Made by a program: the position numbers and the translations under genes. This document shows positions 16,447-25,020 of a DNA stretch of 64,000 bases, piece by piece; position 1 is the first letter of the stretch, and each line of letters opens with the position of its first letter. The DNA comes from Vibrio viridaestus (lineage in GTDB: Bacteria; Pseudomonadota; Gammaproteobacteria; Enterobacterales; Vibrionaceae), in contig NZ_RJVQ01000002.1 of assembly GCF_003856525.1 (NCBI RefSeq), positions 682,001-746,000 of the forward strand, in the 5' to 3' direction. The notes below the pieces were generated by a model. It made no database searches, was not told the origin of the DNA, and was given only the letters and a program-made list of their open reading frames with translations.

Positions 16447-17067
16447 ATGAAAAATTACTTTGATACGGTTGCACATGAGTGGGACAACAGTCCAAGCAAA
16501 GTAGAAAGAGCAGAAAAAACCGTAGAGCAGATTAAGCAAGTTCATTTTCCAAGTACAGCCAGTTGTGTTGATTTTGGCAGTGGTACTGGATTACTTGGCG
16601 TTCAGTTACGGGGGCTATTCGATACGGTTCACCTCGTCGATGAGTCATCCGAGATGTTAAACGTTGCCCAGCAGAAATTATCCGCTGCGAATATCGACAG
16701 TATTCAGACGCATTGTATCAGTTCTCTTAGTCAACTCACGGGAACACACTCTGCCATCGTTACCTTAATGGCACTTCATCATATCGTCGATACGGCGACA
16801 TTTTTTCGAGAAGCGAATAGCGCCCTTGAGCCTGAGGGAATACTTATTGTTGCCGATTTATATCAGGAAGACGGTTCTTTTCATCACCATAATCCTAACT
16901 TTAATGGGCACAACGGATTCACGGAACAGTTATTAAGAGAGCACGCTTTGGATACAGGCTTCACTGTGGAAAAAATGGCGTCATACTATGAGATAGAAAA
17001 ACAAAACTCGTACGGTGAATTGGTTCGTTATCCTCTGTTTTTCTTTGTTGCCCGCAAAGCAAGTTAG
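16447..17067 (+). CDS. class I SAM-dependent methyltransferase
   Basis: The 206-residue methyltransferase has SAM motif I CVDFGSGTGLLG (about 38-49), an acidic motif II (VHLVDESSEML), and the post-motif region LMALHHIVDTATFFREANSALEPEGILIVADLY. This pattern is common in UbiE/TehB-like small-molecule methyltransferases. Start: ATG at 16447 behind AAAGGAGAGG. It is flanked on both sides by ABM-fold proteins, with only 8 bases to the next gene, so the three probably act on one small molecule. Confidence 0.85.
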   Translation: MKNYFDTVAHEWDNSPSKVERAEKTVEQIKQVHFPSTASCVDFGSGTGLLGVQLRGLFDTVHLVDESSEMLNVAQQKLSAANIDSIQTHCISSLSQLTGTHSAIVTLMALHHIVDTATFFREANSALEPEGILIVADLYQEDGSFHHHNPNFNGHNGFTEQLLREHALDTGFTVEKMASYYEIEKQNSYGELVRYPLFFFVARKAS

Positions 17068-17075
17068 GAGACAGC

Positions 17076-17387
17076 ATGTTAACGATAATGGCTACTCTGA
17101 AAGTTAAGCCGGAGTATCTAAGTGAATATCTACTATTAGCTAAGGAGCTGACCAGAGAAACGTTTGGTAAGCGAAAAGGCTGTCTTGCATATTCTTTTCT
17201 TCAGCAGCGTGATAATCCGACCCAATTTGTTTTGTATGAGCAATGGGACTCACAGGACACTTTAAACCATCATATTCAGTGGCTTATTGAAAAGCTAGGT
17301 CCAGCAAAACCGGATGGTTTTCTACCGCAAAAGCTAATGGATATGTATCAGGATGGGCACGTTAATTATTATCGAGTGATGGAATAG
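17076..17387 (+). CDS. antibiotic biosynthesis monooxygenase-like protein (second)
   Basis: The 103-residue ABM-fold protein is closer to the YgiN quinol monooxygenase type. It has an N-terminal MLTIMATLKVKPEYLSEYL, then RKGCLAYSFLQQRDNPTQF and YEQWDSQDTLNHHIQ. Start: ATG at 17076 with GGAG upstream. It ends the four-gene run beginning at 15512 and is only distantly like the first ABM protein. Confidence 0.8.
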   Translation: MLTIMATLKVKPEYLSEYLLLAKELTRETFGKRKGCLAYSFLQQRDNPTQFVLYEQWDSQDTLNHHIQWLIEKLGPAKPDGFLPQKLMDMYQDGHVNYYRVME

Positions 17388-17477
17388 TGGCTGAGCTAAC
17401 ATTCAAAGCCTAATTGATTTTACATTGGCGCACTTCAATCTATTCTTAAATAAGGAAAATTTTGCTGGAAGTTGAGA

Positions 17478-18854
17478 ATGGAAACCACGCAGTCATCTGA
17501 GCTTTTACCGTTATCTGAACTGATACTCTCACTCACAACTGCTCTTGATATGACAGAAGGTCAACCACTGGAACACTGTATTCGCTGCTGTTGGATAGGA
17601 ATGCACATCGGTGAACGTTATGGTTTGAAAGACCAAGAGCTCTATGATCTTTTCTTCACCTTGCTACTTAAAGATGCTGGATGCAGTAGCAATGCGGCAC
17701 GTATTTGCGAACTGTATCTGACTGACGACCGCGAGTTTAAAAACGAGTTCAAAAAAGTCAACGGCAGTTTATCCAGCGTATTGAACTTTGTTTTTCATCA
17801 GGCCGGCAAGGGTCAAAGCTGGACTAAAAGAATCAGTACTACTATCGATATTCTGAAAAATGGTAGCGATTATGCACAAGATTTAATTCAAACCCGCTGT
17901 TCTAGAGGGGCTGATATAGCAAAAGAGCTTGGTTTTAGTGATGCGACTGCACAAGGGGTGCATAGCCTCGATGAACACTGGGATGGCAGTGGTCGACCGG
18001 ATCAATTAAGTGGTGAAGCCATTTCTCTATTTTCTCGTATCGCTTTGATTTCCCAAGTTGTCGACGTTTTTCAGTTTGAGCAAGATATCGATTCTGCCGT
18101 CAAGGAAGCGACGCAACGGTCTGGTGAATGGTTCGATCCTGAGTTGGTTAAGATCGTGGAGCTTTTGGCACAGGATGACGAATTCATCACTGGACTGAGT
18201 AATGCAAATATCAAGCACAAGGTGATGGAGCTGGCTCCTGCACAAGCCAATATCCGTGTTGACGATGAATACTTTGATAGTATCGTCACCGCATTCGGCA
18301 AAATCATTGACTCGAAAAGCCCATATACAGCAGGGCACAGTGAGCGAGTTGCTGTTTTTACTGATCTGATCGCGGAAGAGCTAAATATACAAGAGGAAGA
18401 TAGAATTTGGCTGCGCAGAGCCGCACTGCTTCATGATGTGGGTAAACTGGGTGTGAGTAATACGATTCTAGATAAGCCTGGCAAACTTGACCCGCATGAG
18501 TGGGAGGCAGTGAAAGCACATGCGGCATTTACCGAAGAGATTTTAGATAAAATTTCACCTTTCAAGTCTCTTGCCCGTATGGCTGGTGCGCACCACGAGA
18601 AACTCGACGGAACAGGCTATCCGAGAGGTGTATCCGCTAACGATATTAGCTTGATGACGCGGATTATTACCACGGCAGATATTTTTGACGCTATTACCGC
18701 TGAGCGTCCCTACCGAGCCGCAATGCCTGTAGCAAAAGCGTTGAGTATTATGCAAGAAAATCTGGAAACGGCAATCGATCGACGCTGTTTTGATGCACTT
18801 AAACTCTCGCTCGATAAACTGCCAGTGGGATTTACAGAGCGGTTGAGCGATTAG
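17478..18854 (+). CDS. HD-GYP domain protein with an additional N-terminal HD-like domain
   Basis: The C-terminal half (about 270-445) is a complete HD-GYP domain: HSERV, LLHDVGKLGV with the nearby DKPGKL, AGAHHEKLDGTGYP and the IITTADIFDAIT helix. Such domains hydrolyse cyclic di-GMP. The N-terminal half repeats the HD architecture in altered form (HCIRCCWIGMHIGERYG, LLLKDAGCSSN, DEHWDGSGRP), with the HD dyad changed to KD. It probably has a structural or sensing role. No REC or PAS domain is present. Start: ATG at 17478. The last 23 bases overlap the convergent LysR gene. Confidence 0.88.
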   Translation: METTQSSELLPLSELILSLTTALDMTEGQPLEHCIRCCWIGMHIGERYGLKDQELYDLFFTLLLKDAGCSSNAARICELYLTDDREFKNEFKKVNGSLSSVLNFVFHQAGKGQSWTKRISTTIDILKNGSDYAQDLIQTRCSRGADIAKELGFSDATAQGVHSLDEHWDGSGRPDQLSGEAISLFSRIALISQVVDVFQFEQDIDSAVKEATQRSGEWFDPELVKIVELLAQDDEFITGLSNANIKHKVMELAPAQANIRVDDEYFDSIVTAFGKIIDSKSPYTAGHSERVAVFTDLIAEELNIQEEDRIWLRRAALLHDVGKLGVSNTILDKPGKLDPHEWEAVKAHAAFTEEILDKISPFKSLARMAGAHHEKLDGTGYPRGVSANDISLMTRIITTADIFDAITAERPYRAAMPVAKALSIMQENLETAIDRRCFDALKLSLDKLPVGFTERLSD

Positions 18855-19740
18855 CGATTACGAACTGTTCTCTCAGCCATTGATGAGCCGGATCTCGATG
18901 ACTACGCTCATGCCATAACATAACCAGTTCAAACCCCGGTATGTCAATCGGCGGCTCAATAACAGTAAGATTGGATTGGCCGATGAGTAGTCTTTCTGGC
19001 AGCAGGGCAACAATATCGGAATTTGTCACTGCGGACATTAGAAAATGGAAATGAGGTACCGATAAGACAACCTGTCTGGATAGGTTATGCTGAGCGAGAA
19101 TATCGTCTGTGATGCCTTTAAAACCTCCGCCATCACTTGAAACCAAACCATATTTTAACTGGCAAAAAGTGTCTAGATTGAGGTTATGGTTGAGACTTGG
19201 ATGACCTTTTCTTCCGACCAATTTATAGCGTTCGGTGAATAATGTTTTGCTGCGTAAATTGGCCAGTTTTTCGTCTCTCAGATGAAACGCTAAATCGATT
19301 TCCCCCCGTTCTAATTGTTTGCTTATCCGGCTTGGTATCATATGGGTGATGGACAGTTGGCTGTGAGGCGCCTTTTCATACAGAGAGTTTAATGCGGCTT
19401 TGATTGCTGTAAATTCGCCATAGTCAGCCGCGGCAAGCCGCCATGTATTTGTTGCGCTAGCAGGGTCAAAGATTAGACCAGTATTGACCGCCGAGCCCAA
19501 AACATCCATTGCGTCTGCCAACGGTTTTCTCAATTGCTCGGCCAGTGCTGTGGGCCGCATTCCTTTCGATTCAGGAATTAAAAGCTGATCATTGAATATA
19601 TGTCTAAGTTTGGAGAGGTGAACACTGACAGAGGGTTGAGATAAATGAAGTTTCTCTGCGGTTCTAGAAACACTGTGTTCAACGAGTAGAATATTTAAGG
19701 TACGCAATAGATTGAGATCGATATGATTGAAATTAACCAC
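18832..19740 (-). CDS. LysR-type regulator next to a quinone reductase gene
   Basis: The 302-residue LysR protein has its helix-turn-helix at about 1-65 (FNHIDLNLLRTLNILLVEHS, then LSQPSVSVHLSKLR) and a periplasmic-binding-like effector domain. It is divergent from the flavodoxin-fold reductase gene across a 90-base gap, the usual layout for a LysR regulator and its target. The effector is likely an electrophile or quinone, by analogy with similar LysR/reductase pairs. Confidence 0.87.
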   Translation of the reverse strand: MVNFNHIDLNLLRTLNILLVEHSVSRTAEKLHLSQPSVSVHLSKLRHIFNDQLLIPESKGMRPTALAEQLRKPLADAMDVLGSAVNTGLIFDPASATNTWRLAAADYGEFTAIKAALNSLYEKAPHSQLSITHMIPSRISKQLERGEIDLAFHLRDEKLANLRSKTLFTERYKLVGRKGHPSLNHNLNLDTFCQLKYGLVSSDGGGFKGITDDILAQHNLSRQVVLSVPHFHFLMSAVTNSDIVALLPERLLIGQSNLTVIEPPIDIPGFELVMLWHERSHRDPAHQWLREQFVIANRSTAL

Positions 19741-19830
19741 GCTAATACCTCGTATAAATGAAATTAATTACAACTATATCAAAGTCCTTTCTATGATGAA
19801 TCAAGACTTTTATCCAAGAGAGGAAAAATA

Positions 19831-20610
19831 ATGAACGTACTTGTTGTCTATGCGCACCCTGAACCTACTTCGCTCAATGGTGCCATTAAATTGGAAATCG
19901 TGAAGCATCTACAGTCGCTTAGACACGATGTGAAAGTATCCGATTTGTATGCCATGAACTGGAAAGCTGTTCTCAATGAGCAGGACAGGACAGACAAAGA
20001 TCCCAGCACTCCTTTTCATCCATCAGAGGATTCCCGTGAAGCCTTTGTCAATGGCACTCAATCAGCAGACATAACGCAAGAACAGGAAAAACTGCTTTGG
20101 GCTGACTTGGTTATTTTCCAGTTTCCGCTCTGGTGGTTTTCTATGCCAGCTATCATGAAAGGATGGTTTGAGCGAGTTTATGCTTTTGGATTTGCTTATG
20201 GCTACGGTGAACACTCAGATACACATTGGGGCGATCGATATGGCGAGGGTAAGTTATCCGGTAAAAAGGCAATGCTAGTGATCACTGCTGGAGGATGGGA
20301 GTCGCACTATAGTGGCAGAGGTATTAATGGTCCAATAGAAGATTTGCTGTTTCCAATCCACCATGGGATGCTGTTTTATCCCGGAATGGAAGTATTACCT
20401 CCGGTCGTTGTGTACAAAACGCATAAGATGGACGATGACGGTTTTAGTCATCTGAGCGATGAATTACTCCACCGACTTCGTCAAGTAGACACGGTGGACC
20501 CCATACCATTTCGCCGTCAAAATTTGGGTGATTATTCTATCCCAGAGCTAACACTCAAATCTGACATAACGCCTGAAACCGTTGGGTTTTCAGCGCATTT
20601 ACAGGATTAA
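19831..20610 (+). CDS. NAD(P)H quinone oxidoreductase family flavoprotein
   Basis: The 259-residue flavodoxin-like fold protein belongs to the NQO/KefF/MdaB group of FMN or FAD quinone reductases. It has the N-terminal nucleotide loop VVYAHPEPTSLNGAI (about 4-18), then the signature FQFPLWWFSMPAIMKGWFERV and the flavin-site ITAGGWESHYS region. It is predicted to reduce quinones by two electrons in the cytoplasm. It is divergently paired with a LysR regulator. Start: ATG at 19831 behind GAGAGG. Confidence 0.87.
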   Translation: MNVLVVYAHPEPTSLNGAIKLEIVKHLQSLRHDVKVSDLYAMNWKAVLNEQDRTDKDPSTPFHPSEDSREAFVNGTQSADITQEQEKLLWADLVIFQFPLWWFSMPAIMKGWFERVYAFGFAYGYGEHSDTHWGDRYGEGKLSGKKAMLVITAGGWESHYSGRGINGPIEDLLFPIHHGMLFYPGMEVLPPVVVYKTHKMDDDGFSHLSDELLHRLRQVDTVDPIPFRRQNLGDYSIPELTLKSDITPETVGFSAHLQD

Positions 20611-20631
20611 TCATCAACGTGGTTGCGATAA

Positions 20632-21531
20632 TCAGAAGCCGATCATCGTGACCTTGCCTTGGGCTAAGCCCTCAACCTGACAGGAAAAATCAATTCGCCT
20701 GCCGTCTGCGGCATTAAACAATGCCTCAAGCTTTTCAAAGCTATCATGAAAAACGTTTAGTGATTTAAGCTTGAGGCTTTTGCGCGAGTGCTGATCGAGA
20801 AAGGCCAGTGAAGTATTAACCAGGACTTTTTTGCACGTCGCCAACACTTCGTCTTCGACGTTTTTTTCCAGCATCATCGATTTAAGTCTTTGCTCGTTAA
20901 GATCGGGGTTTCTGGATGAAAAGACGCAAATGGCATAGATATCAAGTAACGCCACCGCGCGAGTTTTGTGGGTTTCTTCATCAATGTAAATCGCTGCCAA
21001 GCAAGGTAATTTCGAATTATCAAACGCTTGTGGATGAATTTTATTGATCCGGACAGAGGAACCAATCACCTTTTTTAATAACTTTTCTAATTGAGGCAGC
21101 TTGGGTAACGCGATTCCTTCGGAGTATCCACCGGAATCATGATCTGGAATAATTTGTGCGTCTTCGGTTTCTTGAACCACCCTAAGCAGGTGTCGATGCA
21201 ATTCGGCGTCATCAAATGGCTTGGCAAGAACAAAACTTGCGCCCGCTTTTTTTGCCTGACGAACCATTAATTCATCATCTACCGTGGTAATCATGCCCAC
21301 TTTAATGGCTAGATCTAATTTCATAACAGCCTGAATAAACTCGAGGCCAGACATTTCCGGCATGTGCCAGTCGGTAAGAATAATATCTGGCTGCCAGCTT
21401 TTCAGCAAAGAAAGCGCCTCTAACGGATTATCGAGTTTCTTTATTTCTAAACGTCGGTAATCAAATTTCATTAGCGCCCGACGCACAATCTCAAGGGTCG
21501 CTTTGCTGTCATCAACTACAAGAATATTCAC
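20632..21531 (-). CDS. response regulator with an uncharacterised C-terminal domain
   Basis: The N-terminal receiver domain (about 1-120) is complete: D7/D8, phosphoacceptor D54 (LTDWHMPEMSG), T82/T83 and K104 (AKPF). The C-terminal region of about 170 residues is alpha/beta and has no DNA-binding or enzymatic motif I recognise. Its layout (LPQLEKLLKKVIGSSV, then VALLDIYA) is loosely like CheX/CheC phosphatase-type domains, but this is weak. No kinase gene is adjacent. It is divergent from a membrane coiled-coil gene. Confidence 0.8.
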   Translation of the reverse strand: MNILVVDDSKATLEIVRRALMKFDYRRLEIKKLDNPLEALSLLKSWQPDIILTDWHMPEMSGLEFIQAVMKLDLAIKVGMITTVDDELMVRQAKKAGASFVLAKPFDDAELHRHLLRVVQETEDAQIIPDHDSGGYSEGIALPKLPQLEKLLKKVIGSSVRINKIHPQAFDNSKLPCLAAIYIDEETHKTRAVALLDIYAICVFSSRNPDLNEQRLKSMMLEKNVEDEVLATCKKVLVNTSLAFLDQHSRKSLKLKSLNVFHDSFEKLEALFNAADGRRIDFSCQVEGLAQGKVTMIGF

Positions 21532-21633
21532 AGATGCACATGTTTATTTGTTAAAACATTTCGTTAGTATATGTATAAATTGTTATTACAACTACAATTA
21601 GTGCCAAAACTATTAAAAAATGTGAGAGATATA

Positions 21634-22353
21634 ATGACTGACTGGGTGCCAGACAATGTGCTAATGATACTTGCGGTAAATCTTGGACTACTGATTTTGC
21701 TGGTTTGGTTTATCATTTTACTGCTTATTATCCGAGAGTTTCGTAAGTTTGCTCGCCAGGTTGGTGGTAATTCACCTCAACAAGATAAAACATTGTCTCT
21801 CTGTCAGGAGTCCGTTGATAACGCAATAAATTATACCAGCGCAAATGCGGAAACTATCAATCAGCTGATGGCTATTCAGCAGGCTCTTGAAGCGCAAATC
21901 AATCATTTTTCTCAGACCACGAATCAGAATATTTCAGATGAAGACAGAAAGACTATCGAGAGCCTAAATCAACAGCTCGATCAATCTTATAAATTGATCA
22001 AGCGTCTCAAGGCGAATCTGGATAGGAGCGTTAAAGGACTCAAAGTGACACGCGGCAAGCTGTACTCTCAGTATGAGACAGTGGATGAGCTTAAAGCAGA
22101 GAAAGAAGAGATAGAAAAGAACTTTGCTCAGCTAGAACAAGAATACATTCGTATAGCTCAATCCGTTGAGCAGCAGAAGCAAGCAGCCGCAGGAGCTGGG
22201 GGAGAGGACTCGACTGCTCAGTCAAAGCAAGTCCAGGCGATGCGCCAGGAACTTGAGTCGATGCAGGCTAAATTACAGCATGTTGAAAAAGAGAAGAACT
22301 TTATCGAAAAGCGCTATCTAGATATGATGAACGAAGTTGAAGGAAAAGATTAA
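21634..22353 (+). CDS. membrane-anchored coiled-coil protein, unknown function
   Basis: With the ATG at 21634 (behind GAGAG) the product has 239 residues. One membrane span lies at about 8-33 (VLMILAVNLGLLILLVWFIILLLII), then a cytoplasmic chain rich in Glu, Gln and Lys with long predicted coiled coils (about 75-170 and 190-239), broken by a Gly/Ala-rich linker (AAAGAGGEDS). The family is conserved in appearance but its role is unknown to me. Its divergent neighbour is a response regulator, so a structural role in a signalling complex is possible. Confidence 0.7.
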   Translation: MTDWVPDNVLMILAVNLGLLILLVWFIILLLIIREFRKFARQVGGNSPQQDKTLSLCQESVDNAINYTSANAETINQLMAIQQALEAQINHFSQTTNQNISDEDRKTIESLNQQLDQSYKLIKRLKANLDRSVKGLKVTRGKLYSQYETVDELKAEKEEIEKNFAQLEQEYIRIAQSVEQQKQAAAGAGGEDSTAQSKQVQAMRQELESMQAKLQHVEKEKNFIEKRYLDMMNEVEGKD

Positions 22354-22435
22354 ATATTTAAATCTTCCGTAATTGTGTGATAAAGGTATGATGTAACGAA
22401 TATTTTAACTTTTTTCGTGCTACATCTTACCTGTT

Positions 22436-22915
22436 ATGCAAATTGTTCCTGTCAATCAATCGAATCAACACATTTATCTTAATTTGGCGCAGGCATACGA
22501 AGCTGAATTTTCGCAAATAATGCAGAAAGCACCTGACACAAATGGTATTTTTCCTCTTGATACAGAATTGGGCGGTCAGGTACAGGGTTTCCTGTTGTAC
22601 GTTAATGATACTCCAGCGGGACATACTGCAATCGAATTTGGCGAAGACACTCATTTCGAGGTTTGCGATTTCTATGTTGCACCTTTCTTTCGTCGCAACG
22701 GATATGCCCGTTATTTTATAAAAACCTTGTTTGCTCAGCTTGGCGGTTCATGGACGATCAAACAGGTCGCTGGCGCCGAACATGCGGTCTCGTTTTGGCG
22801 TTCTGTTCTCAATGACTATACCAATAGCCACTATACTGAAGATCAGTTTCACGACGAAAAGTGGGGCGTGGTTACCCGCCAACGTTTTATTCATAGCGAA
22901 CTGGTCGATGCCTGA
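22436..22915 (+). CDS. GNAT-family N-acetyltransferase
   Basis: The 159-residue GNAT-fold protein has acetyl-CoA motif A in FEVCDFYVAPFFRRNGYARYFIKTLF (the R/Q-x-x-G-x-G/A loop is RRNGYA, about 82-87). A later block IKQVAGAEHAVSFWRSVL matches the motif B region. The substrate is unknown. The outer-membrane protein gene follows 35 bases later on the same strand. Confidence 0.8.
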   Translation: MQIVPVNQSNQHIYLNLAQAYEAEFSQIMQKAPDTNGIFPLDTELGGQVQGFLLYVNDTPAGHTAIEFGEDTHFEVCDFYVAPFFRRNGYARYFIKTLFAQLGGSWTIKQVAGAEHAVSFWRSVLNDYTNSHYTEDQFHDEKWGVVTRQRFIHSELVDA

Positions 22916-22950
22916 TTTTGCTATTAAATCATTCACTTATAGGTCTATAT

Positions 22951-23721
22951 ATGAAAGTATATTTTTATACCGCTGGTGTGCTGTGTTGCTGCTTTAGTGT
23001 TGCGTCTCAAGCACAGGAAGTTGAAGGGGGGATCGATTTAATCACATCTCACTTCCGCTATGAGGAACCAAATTTCATGGAGATGAAAGGCAGTATGATC
23101 GGGATTGGTGGTGATATTGCGGTGCGAAATAATGGACTAATGTTAGGGCTCCAAGGATCTTACATTGAGGGTGACATTGACTACACAAGCAATGGTAGCG
23201 GCTCTGACGATGGCGTGCCAAATTCTATTTGGGAAGTTCGTGGTTTGGTGGGCACGGATATGGCAGGTCAAATGAACACTCGTGTAACACCCTATACCGG
23301 GTTAGGCTTTCGCCGCTTGTTTGATGATCATGGTGGAAGGCAAACGACGACAGGAGCTAACGCTTATGACCGGATTCAAGACTATCTCTACCTGCCTATT
23401 GGTATCGCGGTTCAAACAGAGTCAACAGGCTGGCAGGTACGTGGCGAACTTGAATATGATTACCTGATTCGTGGTGAGAATCAGACTAATTTGAGTGATG
23501 CTGGTAATTATCCAGATCTTAAATTTACGCAAAAGAATGGGTATGGGCTTAGAGCCTCTCTAACTCTTTCTACAGCCGTTAATTTAGGTGTGATTTCTAG
23601 TCTCGGTATTACACCGTACTTTAAATATTGGAATATCGATCGTTCAAACGTAAACAGCGGTTACTTAGAACCAAGTAACAATTCAACAGAATTAGGCCTT
23701 AAAGCCCGATTGGGTTTTTAA
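22951..23721 (+). CDS. outer-membrane beta-barrel protein
   Basis: The 256-residue protein has a signal peptide cleaved near SQAQ (about 22). Alternating hydrophobic strands follow (GIGGDIAVRNNGLMLGLQGSYIEG, VTPYTGLGFRRLFDD), and the chain ends in Phe (LKARLGF), as expected for a BamA-inserted barrel. The shape resembles small OmpW/OmpA-like barrels, but no family is certain. Start: ATG at 22951, since the longer frame begins before the signal. A shared terminator follows. Confidence 0.75.
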   Translation: MKVYFYTAGVLCCCFSVASQAQEVEGGIDLITSHFRYEEPNFMEMKGSMIGIGGDIAVRNNGLMLGLQGSYIEGDIDYTSNGSGSDDGVPNSIWEVRGLVGTDMAGQMNTRVTPYTGLGFRRLFDDHGGRQTTTGANAYDRIQDYLYLPIGIAVQTESTGWQVRGELEYDYLIRGENQTNLSDAGNYPDLKFTQKNGYGLRASLTLSTAVNLGVISSLGITPYFKYWNIDRSNVNSGYLEPSNNSTELGLKARLGF

Positions 23722-23727
23722 ATTGAG

Positions 23728-23756
23728 TGGACGGTACTTGCTAGGTACCGCCCTTT
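23728..23756. terminator. bidirectional terminator between convergent genes
   Basis: GGACGGTACT and GGTACCGCCC pair with two weak positions and are followed by TTTATC. Confidence 0.6.
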
Positions 23757-23760
23757 ATCA

Positions 23761-24663
23761 TTAAGCGTATTTCTTACGTAATGCATTGATATGCGAGCCA
23801 AATACGTTGATCAACGCACCTGAAACGATCAGCACCCCACCTAGATAGGTCCATACGGATGGGATCTCATTAAACACCCAAACCCCGATTAAACCGGAAA
23901 AAATAATTTGCACATAAGAGTATGCCGATGCTTTACCCGCAGTTTGTGTCTGCATTGCCTTGGTAAGCCCATATTGTCCAACTTGCGTGCAAACTCCAAT
24001 TAACACCATCATCAAAGTCTGGTGTAAATCAGGCATAACAAAATCGTCTCCGATTAATAAAGCAGAAACCGGTAGAGCGACCAAGGGGAAGTAAAAAATA
24101 ATCACTGAGCTGTCTTCAGTATTACTCAGTTTTCTGACGATAACGTAGGCAATAGAGCTTCCCAATGCGCCAATCAGAGCTATCCCGACACTAAAAAGAG
24201 GCAAATGGTAGTCAATGTTGTCTTCCATACTTGGAAAAACCATGACAGATAAACCAAATAGGCACAGAACGATACAAATCATGGTTGGGACCTGAATCCG
24301 CTCTTTCAGGAAAAAAACGGCCAGTATGGCGGTAAAAACCGGATGAACATATTGTAATATTGTTGCTGCGGCGAGAGGTAGGGTGGTTACCGAGTAGTAT
24401 ACGCAGATTAGAGCGAACGTCCCAAACGTTCCCCGAGCGAATAACAGTTTCTTGTTATTTCCCCAGATAGAAATTCCTTTTCTCTTAACGTCCGCATAAC
24501 TAATGATGAGCGAGACAAGTGCTCTTGCAGCAACAATTTCAAATAAAGGGATGCCATAGGTACCGACAAGCTTGACGGTCGCTGACATGAAAGCGAATCC
24601 TAGGGCCGAGAGCAGCATGAAGCGCACGCCCAATGGGAGATAGTTGTCTAATCGACTGGACAT
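23761..24663 (-). CDS. EamA-domain (DMT superfamily) transporter
   Basis: The 300-residue inner-membrane protein has ten hydrophobic segments arranged as two EamA repeats (about 15-145 and 155-290). The repeat signature appears as LPLAAATILQYVHPVFTAILA in the first half and AYSYVQIIFSGLIGVWVFNE in the second. The family exports metabolites or amino acids; the substrate cannot be told from sequence. It is a single gene, convergent with the barrel protein. Confidence 0.9.
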   Translation of the reverse strand: MSSRLDNYLPLGVRFMLLSALGFAFMSATVKLVGTYGIPLFEIVAARALVSLIISYADVKRKGISIWGNNKKLLFARGTFGTFALICVYYSVTTLPLAAATILQYVHPVFTAILAVFFLKERIQVPTMICIVLCLFGLSVMVFPSMEDNIDYHLPLFSVGIALIGALGSSIAYVIVRKLSNTEDSSVIIFYFPLVALPVSALLIGDDFVMPDLHQTLMMVLIGVCTQVGQYGLTKAMQTQTAGKASAYSYVQIIFSGLIGVWVFNEIPSVWTYLGGVLIVSGALINVFGSHINALRKKYA

Positions 24664-24813
24664 ATGTGAGTGTTTTGACGACAGTGAGGTTAGTCACTAT
24701 TTTATCACACTATGAAGCAAATTGAAGATGAGAAAAAGAGTCTTTCTCAACAGAAATAACGTGTTTTTTCATAAGAAACAGTATTTTTTAGGGAATACTC
24801 ATTCATAGAAGAA

Positions 24814-24842
24814 GAGACTCTCCAAATCTGGAGAGCCTCTTT
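24814..24842. terminator. terminator hairpin behind a lost chemoreceptor gene
   Basis: GAGACTCTCCA and TGGAGAGCCTC pair around AATC. The hairpin lies just past the stop of the chemoreceptor relic and would have terminated it on the minus strand. Confidence 0.6.
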
Positions 24843-24844
24843 TG

Positions 24845-24966
24845 TTACACTTTAAACTGACTAATCAGCGTTTGCAGTTCTTTTACTGATGTTATCTATG
24901 ACTGGGCCTGACGGGATGAAGGAGCTTCAGAAGTACAGTCATCAGCAACATCATTTATTCTGATTA
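24845..24966 (-). pseudogene. relic: C-terminal end of a methyl-accepting chemotaxis protein
   Basis: On the minus strand this stretch reads INDVADDC, then SSRQAQS, an in-frame TAG, and SVKELQTLISQFKV with a normal stop. That is the typical C-terminal tail of Vibrio chemoreceptors. About 40 codons remain, interrupted by one stop; the rest of the gene is gone. The surviving terminator hairpin next to it supports the reading. Confidence 0.65.
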
Positions 24967-25020
24967 AAAGATAACTTAACTTATTTAACGAACAATTCAT
25001 CTAATGACGAGAGAGTATTG

